A stretch of 64,000 bases of DNA from CAVSWT01 sp963775245. Its GTDB lineage: Bacteria > Bacteroidota > Ignavibacteria > Ignavibacteriales > Ignavibacteriaceae. The stretch covers positions 80,761 to 144,760 of the forward strand of contig CAVZID010000038.1 in assembly GCA_963775245.1 (NCBI GenBank), given 5' to 3'. The translations under genes were made by a program, and so were the position numbers. Every line of letters starts with the position of its first letter. Within the stretch, counting starts at the first letter, position 1. The notes under the pieces are model-generated. The model saw only the letters and a list, made by a program, of their open reading frames with translations, was not told where the DNA came from and searched no databases. Below, piece after piece: positions 54,992-63,952 of the stretch.

Positions 54992-57421
54992 TTATTCCAT
55001 CGCTGATTGTAAAGTATTATCCTGAAGTTTCCAAAAAGGTGCCCAGGATAATGCACAAAGATTAACCTTAATATCTGCTTTCTTAGGACGAATTTTAGTA
55101 GTTTCAAATTGTTCATTAGTCACATCATTTTTTTCAGTATATTCAATTATTTCCTGCTGTAATTCATTTTCCAGGTCTTGAAGCTGTTGTTTTAATACTT
55201 TCATGTTTTCAGTTGCTCTTTGAACATCCTGTTTCTCTTTTAAAATTTTACCGGCACTTTTTAATGTCGTTCCGGCTTTATTGACCGTTGAGCTGCTAAA
55301 AGTTTTCCTTCCAAGAAATGCCCCTAATAAAGTTGCACCAAGATTAATTGCGGCAGTCAAATTCTGCTGCTGTGACTGTGATTTTTCTCTTTCAATAGCT
55401 GCTTCTGCGTTCCTAAGTTTTGTTTCAATCGCAGCAGATTTTTTAGCATATTTTTCTCTTAACTTTTCAACCCATTCATCTCTTTCTTCCCTGGCAGTTT
55501 GATTTAATCTTACTCTAAAATTTCTTTCGCTTTCATTTGGTAATGAAGTTATTTTTAATGAAGGGCTGGTTAATAGATCAACACTATTATTCCGATAAAT
55601 ATAATCTTCAAAATCATTTTCCCATTTAGAATAATTTTTGTCGTTTGATGCCGCTGTCGGTAAGCTAACATAGGATGAATTCTTTTCAGAAGAGTTAAGC
55701 AAATCATCAATTGCTACATCAATTGATTTTCCATTTTGCCAATCAACAGGCACAGGGTCATCGTTTATAGGAAATATCATTGTTGAAGATTCTTGTTGAT
55801 CAACTTTCAACTTGGGATTAATATAATTTGTTTCCGCATTACAAAGTAAATATGGCTTATAAATTAATTGTGCATCACTTTGTAATGGGCCTCGAACCGG
55901 AATAAAGTATTGTGTAATCCCTGATGATATAATCGGCTGCGGGGATACATTTTGAGAAATAGTTACATTCGGTTCATTTTGATTTGATGATGAAGGAATT
56001 TCTTCAATATTTTTTGCAGACATTAATTCTTTTACCTGCATACTAGAAAGCGGTCCGGCAAGATAAGATAATGCCCATCTTGTTTGAAATATTTCAGGCC
56101 GTTCTTCATGAACATTATGCAACAGAAAAACTCTTTTATCCAGGTTAGTAATTATTTTTCCGATCTCATTTCTGTTAAAGCTGCTTCCACCTTCATTTGT
56201 TGCACCTTCAAGTCCATCCAAAACTCTTTGCTTGTCTCTATCCGTTTGAAGCCTTCCAATAAACCAGGTGCCGATATTTGATAAGGCTTTATAATCAAGG
56301 TCAACCGGGTTTTGAGTTGCAAGAACAATTCCCAGTCCAAATGCTCTTGCTTGTTTTAACAATAACATCAAAGGACGCTTTGAAGGCGGATTAGCTACAG
56401 GCGGCATGTACCCAAAAATTTCATCGAAATATAAAATGGCCCTTAGGCTTCCTGTTCCGGTTTGTTTTCTCATCCAGCTTGTTACTTGATTAAAAAGCAT
56501 GGTAACGAAAAACATTCTTTCATTATCATTTAAATGAGCAATGTAAAATATAGAAACTCGTGGCTTTCCTTGTGCAGTATGTAAATAGTTTTCGATATTA
56601 AGTGGTTCTCCTTCAAGCCAGCTTTTAAAGCTTGGGGCAGACAACAGACTATTTAAAGATATTGCTAATTCAAACCTTTCTTTTGAGGGATAGAAAGACT
56701 CTACATCAAAAGCACCAATTTGTTTAAAAGGTGGATTTTGAATTGCCTGAATTAATTTTATTAGCTCAAGGTTTGTTCCTTGTTCCCAATAATATTTTAG
56801 AATATTAGAAATTAATATATGCTCTCTGCTTTTTAACGGATCGGAATCTATTCCTAATAAACCAAGTATGCTTGTAGCAGTAGAAGAAATTTTCTCACTG
56901 AATAAATCATTATCTTCCAACAACTCTTTAGAAGGGGCATCAAACGACTTCAATATTGAAATTGGAGTCCCATAACTGCTTCCCGGAGTATAAATAGAAA
57001 ATTCGGCACTCTCTTTAAACTTTTTAATTCTATCACCCGACTGTCCCCACTTCTCTAATCCATTTTTCCATAGTTCCCCCTGGCTTGCTGCAAATTGTTC
57101 GGGAGTTGTTCCTTTAATTGAAGCATCAGTTTTATTTATCCATGGCAAATAATCTTCCTGCTTAAATTCCGGGAAGGTGAGCAACAGATTTGTCATGTCA
57201 CCTTTTGGATCAATAATAATTACTGGAATATTATCAATAGCTGCTTCTTCTAGTAATGTTATGCAAAGCCCGGTCTTCCCGCTGCCTGTCATGCCTACGC
57301 ACATAGCATGCGTTGTTAAATCTTTTGAGTCATACATGACTAAAGAATCTTCTATCTTTTTTTCATTTGAATTATAAATTTTACCAAGATAAAAGGAACC
57401 AAGTTTTTCATAATCTTGCAT
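54992..57421 (-). CDS. HerA/DUF87-type ATPase, stand-alone
   Basis: P-loop motor protein of the FtsK-HerA superfamily. Walker A is GMTGSGKTGLC (near 43-53), followed by PVIIIDPKGDMTNLL; Walker B is AILYFDEIFGYMPP (near 330-343), and sensor-like LATQNPVDLDY and the GRLQTDRDKQRVL region follow. The C-terminal third (from about 470) has a low-complexity linker, a domain with WENDFEDYIYR, and a long coiled coil (about 640-770) interrupted by a Gly/Ala-rich stretch (AAINLGATLLGAFLG) that could be membrane-interacting. No nurA-type nuclease or defence gene is adjacent, so its DNA substrate and role are unknown. Single-gene unit. Confidence 0.82.
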   Translation of the reverse strand: MQDYEKLGSFYLGKIYNSNEKKIEDSLVMYDSKDLTTHAMCVGMTGSGKTGLCITLLEEAAIDNIPVIIIDPKGDMTNLLLTFPEFKQEDYLPWINKTDASIKGTTPEQFAASQGELWKNGLEKWGQSGDRIKKFKESAEFSIYTPGSSYGTPISILKSFDAPSKELLEDNDLFSEKISSTATSILGLLGIDSDPLKSREHILISNILKYYWEQGTNLELIKLIQAIQNPPFKQIGAFDVESFYPSKERFELAISLNSLLSAPSFKSWLEGEPLNIENYLHTAQGKPRVSIFYIAHLNDNERMFFVTMLFNQVTSWMRKQTGTGSLRAILYFDEIFGYMPPVANPPSKRPLMLLLKQARAFGLGIVLATQNPVDLDYKALSNIGTWFIGRLQTDRDKQRVLDGLEGATNEGGSSFNRNEIGKIITNLDKRVFLLHNVHEERPEIFQTRWALSYLAGPLSSMQVKELMSAKNIEEIPSSSNQNEPNVTISQNVSPQPIISSGITQYFIPVRGPLQSDAQLIYKPYLLCNAETNYINPKLKVDQQESSTMIFPINDDPVPVDWQNGKSIDVAIDDLLNSSEKNSSYVSLPTAASNDKNYSKWENDFEDYIYRNNSVDLLTSPSLKITSLPNESERNFRVRLNQTAREERDEWVEKLREKYAKKSAAIETKLRNAEAAIEREKSQSQQQNLTAAINLGATLLGAFLGRKTFSSSTVNKAGTTLKSAGKILKEKQDVQRATENMKVLKQQLQDLENELQQEIIEYTEKNDVTNEQFETTKIRPKKADIKVNLCALSWAPFWKLQDNTLQSAME

Positions 57422-57574
57422 AGCATACTCCTCTTTTGTTTTAAGCTGCTAAATGAATTTGGGATTGAGTATTATAATATTTTTATTAATTATTAGCTCA
57501 AGAATATATAATTATTTTAAATTGAGCAAAGAAATTTTACTTATAAAATTTTAACTCATAGAGAATTAGAAAAC

Positions 57575-58292
57575 ATGAAATCAAAATTATTATTAGTACT
57601 CAGCATTCTTATACCTTTTATAGCATTCAGCCAAACAATTGATTGTGATAAACTTGAAGAAAAATTTATTCGCTATGATGGAAATGAAAGAAGCTTTTGC
57701 ATTCATGTTCCTGGAACAGATAACGCCCTCTCTGGTTATCCATTAGTTATTTTTCTCCATGGATTCAGTGGTAACGGAAAGAATGGATTAGAACAAGGCT
57801 ATTGGGTTGAAAAATCAGAAAAAGAAAATTTTATTGTAGCAGGTTTTAATGGCGTATTGAAACATCCTTATAGAAGAGAAAGTTTCTTTTTCAACCAGAG
57901 ATCATGGAACTGCGGAGGGGAAGAAACTCCAGCAGCAGAAAAAGGAATGATGATGTAGTTTTATTGATATAGTAATTACAATTATTGAATCGAGTTGTTA
58001 CATAGATAAAAACAGAATTTATATTTCCGGATTTTCAAATGGTGCAAGAATGACTTTCAGGGCTGGAATGGAATAATAGAATAAGATTGCTGCCATTGCC
58101 CCTGTATCAAGTACTTTGCTTGTTGAACGAAAACCTCTTAAAGCACCGGTATCACTTATTTTAATTTTCAGGAATGTTGATCCAATTAATCCTTACGAAG
58201 GCGTAACTGTAAAAAAATTTGGAGAATATACACAACGAATGTCTGCCGAAGAAGCATGGTTAGAGTTATTCAGGAATTTCCTACAAGATTAA
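57575..58292 (+). pseudogene. Decayed esterase of the PHB-depolymerase/feruloyl-esterase family
   Basis: An intact N-terminal part (127 codons, signal peptide then VIFLHGFSGNGKNG and NQRSWNCGGEETP) runs to a stop at 57956. Homology continues in other frames: DDVV (57949-57960), then FID and onwards to IYISGFSNGARMTFRAGME with the GxSxG nucleophile at about 58029-58043. This needs two single-base deletions near 57948 and 57961. Two in-frame stops follow (58074-58079), then IAAIAPVSSTLL to a final stop at 58290. The active-site Asp/His end is shortened. The live family hydrolyses polyesters or aryl esters; this copy cannot be functional unless the fragments complement. Confidence 0.85.
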
Positions 58293-58742
58293 ATTTATAA
58301 GGCGTTTAATTATTCCATCACTATGCAAAACCTGCTTTGAAGGATTCAGATTTAATTTATTTTTTATTGGTTTTGCCTGCATTAATTTTTCCACATTACC
58401 AGGAAATATTGTCAAGTCAAGCGGTTTAAGAAAAAATTCAGAGTTGGGAAACAATTTTAGTTTTTTTAATATTTCTGCAAAAAAGAGTGAGCTGACTATT
58501 GCTAGTGGTATTTCAGCATTGTAGTACTGCAGTTTATCAAGAATGTCGATTGCCATATGTTCATCCAGGAATGCAACATCCATTAAAATAAAGTCAGGTT
58601 CTAAAATCCTTAATGTAGAAATAATTTCTGTAGAATAATTTATATGATTTACAATTTCAAAATTAAGTTTTGAAAAAATATTTCTATAGTAAAGAGTTGT
58701 TAGCCTTTCTGCTTCAATTATAACTACACGGTGCCTATTCAT
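58281..58742 (-). CDS. Single-domain response regulator with unusual acidic pocket
   Basis: Receiver-only protein. The phospho-acceptor Asp is in FILMDVAFLDEH near residue 57; Ser in AIVSSLFF replaces the usual Thr and Lys is in FFLKPLD. The first acidic pair reads IEAER instead of xxDDx, so only one or two Glu remain for Mg binding. The longer frame opens at 58805, but the ATG at 58742 gives MNRHRVVIIEAE, the normal start of a receiver. 153 residues with a 30-residue basic tail and no output domain. It overlaps the decayed esterase tail by 12 bases. Confidence 0.75.
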   Translation of the reverse strand: MNRHRVVIIEAERLTTLYYRNIFSKLNFEIVNHINYSTEIISTLRILEPDFILMDVAFLDEHMAIDILDKLQYYNAEIPLAIVSSLFFAEILKKLKLFPNSEFFLKPLDLTIFPGNVEKLMQAKPIKNKLNLNPSKQVLHSDGIIKRLINLIL

Positions 58743-59037
58743 ATTATTTTTTAAATATTGTTTCGCTAAGTGAAATGAATATCGATAATAAAATTCAAAT
58801 AACAAGTGACGTATTATACATTTTAATAGAAAATTAAAATACTCCCCTATCTCTTAGTAATTCAAAATTCATATCAGCTTGCAAATAAACTCTACTGTTT
58901 GCCTTGATAATTGATAAAATCCTTGTTTTGTAACTAACATTAATAAATTTATCTGCTTAATTGATTTTTCCACAATTGATTTATCATCATTGCAATCTTT
59001 AATTTCATCCAAAAGTTTTTCTTGATGCTATTATTAA
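58743..59037. other. Gene-free stretch before the crp pseudogene
   Basis: AT-rich sequence between the receiver gene and the decayed crp copy. Weak similarity to the crp N-terminal half may continue to about 59020, but I could not follow it with confidence further upstream. Confidence 0.4.
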
Positions 59038-59340
59038 ATGTTAATTGACTCGAAAAAACTACTTCATTAATTATTAGGTTAACTAAATTAATCAAATTGA
59101 AACTAAAAAGTTTCTGAGGAAGCATTAAAGAGATGGTATTCAAAGATGTGGATCAAAAGAGTAATTTCTTTTCTTCTAAGAATGAACTATAATAATGTTA
59201 AAATAGTTGGAGAACAATTTTTCGTTAAACCTTTCCTGAAGCACTACGATATAGTCAAACTTGTTGCTTATTCAAGATAGACAGTAAATTATATTATTAA
59301 AAATTTAACTCTAGCCGAGATAGAAGAAAATATTAAATGT
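59038..59340 (+). pseudogene. Decayed second copy of a Crp/Fnr regulator (C-terminal half)
   Basis: In pieces it encodes TKLIKLKLKSF, stop, GSIKEMVFKDVDQK (59090-59157), then after a frameshift KRVISFLLRMN, GEQFFVKPFLKHYDIVKLVAYSR, stop (59278), TVNYIIKNLT and LAEIEENI. These align in order with TKLIGLKLRSY, ERIEDLVFKDANQ, RIISFILRLAQ, GGQIFIKPFLKHQDIGEI, ACSRQTVNYLLTEL and SELEELIS of the intact regulator at 59437. At least two stops, one frameshift and a deletion near the end make it non-functional. A tandem duplicate that has died. Confidence 0.85.
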
Positions 59341-59436
59341 AATCATAGAGCAACTATTCTAATTTTTTTCAAAGTTCATCTAAAACAAAATGTTTTACTA
59401 TATTTAAAATGTATAAGTAATTATTTAGAGGTTTCA

Positions 59437-60126
59437 GTGGCAGATAAAACTAAACTCTGGTATTTAGAAAATTTTAATCTTTTTAATGGTTTAAATGAAA
59501 ATAGTAAGATGGAATTAAATAAAATTTCATCTATGAAAGAATTAGCTAAAGAACAGCCAATTTATTTTGCCGCCGAGCCTTCAAAATCCATATTCTTTCT
59601 TAAAACAGGCCGAGTAAAAATTGTAAAGTATTCTTCAGATGGTAAAGAAAATATTTTAACACTAATAAACCCAGGTGAAATTTTTGGTGAGATGGCTTAT
59701 TTAGAAGAAGAACAAAGAACCGATTATGCAATTACAATAGAACCATCCTTAATTTGCGCTATAAATAAAAATGACCTTGCCGAATTTATAAATAAAAATC
59801 CGGGCTTGAATCTAAAGTTAACTAAACTAATAGGTTTAAAGTTAAGAAGTTACTCCGAACGAATTGAAGATCTTGTTTTCAAAGACGCAAACCAAAGAAT
59901 CATTTCATTTATTCTCAGGTTGGCGCAGAAAAGCGGGAAAGAAATAGGAGGACAAATCTTTATAAAACCTTTCCTTAAACATCAAGATATTGGAGAAATT
60001 ACGGCATGCTCCAGACAAACCGTTAACTATCTTTTGACTGAATTAAGGAACAAGCGTATAATAAATTTTGACCGAAATAAACTTATCATTTTGAAAAAAT
60101 CTGAATTAGAAGAGTTAATTTCATAA
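59437..60126 (+). CDS. Crp/Fnr-family transcriptional regulator
   Basis: A cNMP-binding-type sensor domain (about 12-125, with GEIFGEMAYLEEEQRTDYAI) joined by a long helix to an HTH_Crp winged helix (about 150-225, DIGEITACSRQTVNYLLTEL). The arginine of the RxDYA turn is in place, but the usual cAMP-contact residues cannot be confirmed, and no N-terminal Fe-S cysteines or haem ligands are evident. Start is GTG at 59437 with AGAGG upstream. The palindrome at 60131-60146 immediately after the stop is a plausible target. A decayed paralogue lies just upstream. Confidence 0.88.
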   Translation: MADKTKLWYLENFNLFNGLNENSKMELNKISSMKELAKEQPIYFAAEPSKSIFFLKTGRVKIVKYSSDGKENILTLINPGEIFGEMAYLEEEQRTDYAITIEPSLICAINKNDLAEFINKNPGLNLKLTKLIGLKLRSYSERIEDLVFKDANQRIISFILRLAQKSGKEIGGQIFIKPFLKHQDIGEITACSRQTVNYLLTELRNKRIINFDRNKLIILKKSELEELIS

Positions 60127-60130
60127 TATT

Positions 60131-60146
60131 TGTCAAGCATTTGACA
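60131..60146. promoter_or_regulatory. Candidate Crp/Fnr-family operator TGTCA-N6-TGACA
   Basis: TGTCAA-GCAT-TTGACA, a perfect dyad with the half-site spacing of Crp-type sites (TGTGA-N6-TCACA, CooA TGTCG-N6-CGACA). It lies 5 bases after the regulator's stop and 40 bases before the thioredoxin-fold gene, so that gene is the natural target. Confidence 0.5.
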
Positions 60147-60185
60147 GAATCAATTTTAAATTTCAGTTATTATTGAATAAAAAAT

Positions 60186-60416
60186 ATGAATCTAACTCTA
60201 ATTACTACTCAAAACTGCAGCATTTGTTACAGGGTTGAAAATTTTTTAAAGAAGTTTGTATTTAATAATAACTCTCTTACTCTAACTATTATAGACTCTC
60301 AATATAATAATAAGAAAGAAATTGTTATTGTCCCTGCATTACTAGTTGATGATGAGTTATTTTCTTACGGTGATGTGGATGAACTAAGACTTAAGGATTA
60401 CATTTCAAAAAGTTAA
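60186..60416 (+). CDS. Small thioredoxin/glutaredoxin-fold protein
   Basis: 76 residues starting with a beta strand MNLTLITTQNCSICYRVENF that carries a CxxC redox pair (C11, C14), then a helix, two strands and a cis-Pro position in VIVPALLVDDE. This is the minimal redoxin fold. It could be a glutaredoxin-like reductase or a thiol sensor. It sits 60 bp downstream of the Crp/Fnr gene with the candidate operator in between, which suggests that it belongs to that regulon. Substrate unknown. Confidence 0.72.
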   Translation: MNLTLITTQNCSICYRVENFLKKFVFNNNSLTLTIIDSQYNNKKEIVIVPALLVDDELFSYGDVDELRLKDYISKS

Positions 60417-60462
60417 GATGCCATTCATAAATATAATTACTTATGAATTATTTTTTGATAAA

Positions 60463-61290
60463 TCATTTAAAATTGTAATTTAGAAAATTCACTAAAAAAT
60501 CTTTGAATGAGTTATTAAAACTGCTATTCTTTAACATTTCCTCATATTTTATTACAACTCCATTCCAGCCTTCAGTATGCCAATAAGCATATTCCGGTAG
60601 TTTGAAGTCAAATAATTTATCTTTAAAAGGATATGCTGTTATATAAAAATATGGTTGTTCATTTCCTTGATCTCCTGTTGAAATGCCAAAATTCATCTGT
60701 TCCCGCGAATAGTCCCAATTCTTCGGTTCCTGCCCATCAATTATTTTACCGGAGAAAATGAGAAGTGCTAAATCAAAATGATGCGGCCAAAAGTTAATAC
60801 TGCTTGTTTCATACCATGTACTTCCCTTGAATTTAAGAAGGATAAAATAAAATTGTCTTAATAAATCCCAGATTTTATTTATTTCTTCATCATCATAATT
60901 CAATGGTTCATTTGAGTAAAAATTTCCTTCCGGCTGAAAATCTTTAATACCATATTTTATTAACTTTTCCGAAACTAATTGTGTAAAGGAAGCAATATTA
61001 TTTTGATGTAGATCAATTGAATCATGATTTGTATCGGAAGATAATTCCAACTTCTTCTCACTTAAATTTATATTTATTTCAATTGCTTTAATTCCATTAG
61101 ATGTTTCAATTGGTATAGGGCCGGTTGAAAAACCATTAGCATAAATTTTTAGACTATATTCTTCCCAGTTCTTTTGATGCGGCATAAAATTACTTTTAAA
61201 AACACTTAATAATTGTGCATACAATTGTAAAGTATTTCTCGTTTGTAAAAATTTCTTATACTCTATTTTGGGTAATATTATATTATACAT
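60463..61290 (-). CDS. DUF5996-like protein
   Basis: 275 residues, no signal peptide. TRNTLQLYAQLL, the beta segment YANGFSTGPIPIE, NFWPHHFDLALLIFSG, and the later GDQGNEQPYFYITAYPF and YWHTEGWNGVVIKYEE fit what I recall of DUF5996, a family without known function. Conserved His and Trp residues in the last two segments suggest a binding or catalytic pocket. It starts 25 bp after the GH63-type gene on the same strand and is presumably co-transcribed, so it may act on or bind the same carbohydrate (inference). Confidence 0.68.
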   Translation of the reverse strand: MYNIILPKIEYKKFLQTRNTLQLYAQLLSVFKSNFMPHQKNWEEYSLKIYANGFSTGPIPIETSNGIKAIEININLSEKKLELSSDTNHDSIDLHQNNIASFTQLVSEKLIKYGIKDFQPEGNFYSNEPLNYDDEEINKIWDLLRQFYFILLKFKGSTWYETSSINFWPHHFDLALLIFSGKIIDGQEPKNWDYSREQMNFGISTGDQGNEQPYFYITAYPFKDKLFDFKLPEYAYWHTEGWNGVVIKYEEMLKNSSFNNSFKDFLVNFLNYNFK

Positions 61291-61315
61291 TTTAAATATT
61301 TATTAAAATTTAAAT

Positions 61316-63952
61316 TTACTTACGTTCTACTGATATTTTGTAATTTGAATTAATAATCTTTGCTATTAAACCTGTCCAACCTGTTTGATGTGATGCCCCG
61401 ATTCCTCTTCCGGTATCACCATGAAAGTATTCATGGAATAATATGTAATCTTTAAAATTGGGATCCTTTTGAATTTTTTTATTATATCCGAAAACCGGCC
61501 GTAAACCATTTTCATCTTTCAAAAATATTTTCATCAATCTTAAAGCAAGTTCATTTGCTACTTCTTTAATTGTAAATAAATTGCCTGAATTTGTCGGATA
61601 CTCTATTTTAAAATCATTTCCGTAATAATGATGGAAACGATTAAGAGATTCGATAATTAAAAAATTCATTTGAAACCAAATTGGTCCTCTCCAGTTTGAA
61701 TTACCACCAAATAATCCGCTGTCAGATTCTGCCGGAATATATTTTACCTCAAATGTTTTACCATCAAAATTATATCTTACAGGATTATTTTCATGATATT
61801 TGGATAAAGATCTTATTCCGTATTCAGAAAGGAATTCTGTTTCATCTAACATTCTTTTTAAAAGCCGTTTCATTCTATGGCCGCGCAGTAGTGAAAGCAA
61901 TCTTCTTTCACCGCTTCCCTTTTCATTCCAATGAGAAACCAGATTTGACATTTCTGGTTTGTTGTTTAGAAACCAATTAAGCCTGTTTTCAAATTTAGGG
62001 ACTTCTTTCATTAATTCCGGCTCTAATACTTCTACTGCAAATAAAGGTATTAACCCAACCATGGAACGTATTTTAATACGTTGGATTTTATCACCAACAT
62101 GAATTGCATCATAGTAAAATTCATCTTCATCATCCCAAAGTCCAAAATCCATGCACCCCATATTAGTCATTGATTGAGCTATATATAAAAAGTGTTCGAA
62201 GAATTTTGTTGATAGATCCTGGTAAATCGGTTTATCTTTTGCCAGCTCAAGAGAAATGCGCAGCATATTAAGTGAAAACATTGCCATCCAGCTTGTTCCA
62301 TCAGCTTGATCTAAATGTTCACCTTCCGGGAGTTGAGAACTCCTATCAAAAAAGCCAATATTATCTAAACCTAAAAACCCGCCCTGGAAAATGTTATGTC
62401 CATCTTGATCTTTTTTATTAACCCACCAGGTAAAATTTAACAGCAGCTTATGAAATACTCTTTCAAGAAAATCAGTATCACCTTTCCCTTGTATTTTTTT
62501 ATCAATTTTATAAACACGCCAAGTAGCCCACGCATGTACCGGAGGATTCACATCAGAGAAATTCCATTCATAGGCAGGCAACTGCCCATTGGGATGCATA
62601 AACCATTCGCGAGTAAATAGTATAAGCTGCTTCTTTGCAAATTCAGGATCAATCATCGAAAATGGGATACAGTGAAAAGCTAAATCCCATGTAGCGTACC
62701 AGGGGTATTCCCATTTATCCGGCATTGAAATAATATCAGCATTGTTAAGATGAAGCCAATCTTTATTTCGCCCTTCCTTTCGTTGATAAGGTGGGCCTGG
62801 CTGTCCTTTATCACCATTTATCCATTCGTTTATATCATAATAATAAAATTGTTTATTCCATAACATTCCGGCAAATGCTTGACGCTGCACATTTTTTGCA
62901 TCGTCACTTTGCACCTCTTTCTGTATTCCCTTGTAAAATTCATCTGCTTCTTTTTTTCTAACTTTAAAAATGCTTTCAAAATCTTTAAAAGGATTCTGAA
63001 CAGCTCTCTTAACAAGTCTTAGTTTAATTGATTTAAAAGAACCACCTTCAATTTCGAATAAATAATTTATCCCCGCTTTAGTACCGGTTTGTAATGGATT
63101 TATAGTATTACTTTTATTAACAATAAAATCATTTATGCCATCTTTAACATAGTCTGAAGAATTCTCAGAATTATATAAACGTTTATAATTGGTTTCATTA
63201 TCGCAGAAAAGCACTTCGTCACTTTTATCAAAATATAAATAGTAATTCCCAATTTTTTTATTATTTATTTTTATTGATTTAGATTTAGTTAAACTCATTT
63301 CCGGCTTGTCATTATCCTTTTCCCAACTCCAGGTATTTCTAAACCATATTTGCGGAATAAGATAAATAGGGGCTTTATGTTTTGCACGATTAAAAGCAGT
63401 AATCTTTATGAATATATCTTCCTCATTATTTTTAGCATATTCAATGAAAACATCAAAGTATTCATCATTATTAAAAATGCCGGTATCTATTAGTTCAAAC
63501 TCCGGGTCAGCTTTCGTCAATTTTTTATTTTCCTCAACCAATATTTGATATGGAAATTCTGCCTGCGGATATTTGTATAACATTTTCATATAAGAATGTG
63601 TAGGTGTGTTATCTAAATAATAATAATACTCTTTTACATCTTCACCATGATTCCCTTCATAGTTAGTCAAACCAAAATATCTTTCTTTTAAGATGGGGTC
63701 TTTTTTATTCCACAAAGCTAACGCAAAACAAAGCAATTGTTTATCATCACTAATTCCCCCAATACCCTCTTCACCCCAGCGGTAAGCCTTACTGCGCGCT
63801 TCATCATGAGAAATATAATTCCAGGCATCGCCATTAAAACTATAATCTTCACGTACCGTTCCCCATTGCCTATCGGTTAAATATGGCCCCCATTTACGCC
63901 ATAACTCATTGCCATTTTTAATTGATAGTAATCTTTCTTTTTCAGAGTTCAT
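61316..63952 (-). CDS. GH63-type glycoside hydrolase (MGH1-like)
   Basis: 878 residues, no signal peptide, so cytoplasmic. The N-terminal region (TDRQWGTVREDYSFNGDAW) and a beta-domain are followed by an (alpha/alpha)6 barrel from about 380: WATWDLAFHCIPFSMIDPEF, PAYEWNFSDVNPPVHAWA, ADGTSWMAMFSLNMLRISLE, NWRGPIWFQMNFLIIESL and FHGDTGRGIGASHQTGWTGL. These are the catalytic-barrel segments of GH63/GH37-like inverting glucosidases and mannosylglycerate hydrolases. The likely substrate is a glucosyl- or mannosyl-containing compatible solute or storage sugar. Upstream of a DUF5996-like gene. The start lies 48 bp from the window end; its promoter is outside. Confidence 0.87.
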   Translation of the reverse strand: MNSEKERLLSIKNGNELWRKWGPYLTDRQWGTVREDYSFNGDAWNYISHDEARSKAYRWGEEGIGGISDDKQLLCFALALWNKKDPILKERYFGLTNYEGNHGEDVKEYYYYLDNTPTHSYMKMLYKYPQAEFPYQILVEENKKLTKADPEFELIDTGIFNNDEYFDVFIEYAKNNEEDIFIKITAFNRAKHKAPIYLIPQIWFRNTWSWEKDNDKPEMSLTKSKSIKINNKKIGNYYLYFDKSDEVLFCDNETNYKRLYNSENSSDYVKDGINDFIVNKSNTINPLQTGTKAGINYLFEIEGGSFKSIKLRLVKRAVQNPFKDFESIFKVRKKEADEFYKGIQKEVQSDDAKNVQRQAFAGMLWNKQFYYYDINEWINGDKGQPGPPYQRKEGRNKDWLHLNNADIISMPDKWEYPWYATWDLAFHCIPFSMIDPEFAKKQLILFTREWFMHPNGQLPAYEWNFSDVNPPVHAWATWRVYKIDKKIQGKGDTDFLERVFHKLLLNFTWWVNKKDQDGHNIFQGGFLGLDNIGFFDRSSQLPEGEHLDQADGTSWMAMFSLNMLRISLELAKDKPIYQDLSTKFFEHFLYIAQSMTNMGCMDFGLWDDEDEFYYDAIHVGDKIQRIKIRSMVGLIPLFAVEVLEPELMKEVPKFENRLNWFLNNKPEMSNLVSHWNEKGSGERRLLSLLRGHRMKRLLKRMLDETEFLSEYGIRSLSKYHENNPVRYNFDGKTFEVKYIPAESDSGLFGGNSNWRGPIWFQMNFLIIESLNRFHHYYGNDFKIEYPTNSGNLFTIKEVANELALRLMKIFLKDENGLRPVFGYNKKIQKDPNFKDYILFHEYFHGDTGRGIGASHQTGWTGLIAKIINSNYKISVERK

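Noticed and set aside
54992..57421. HerA-like ATPase as part of an anti-phage defence island
   Set aside because: Neighbours are a chemoreceptor and a broken esterase. No nuclease, SIR2, methyltransferase or mobile-element gene is close.
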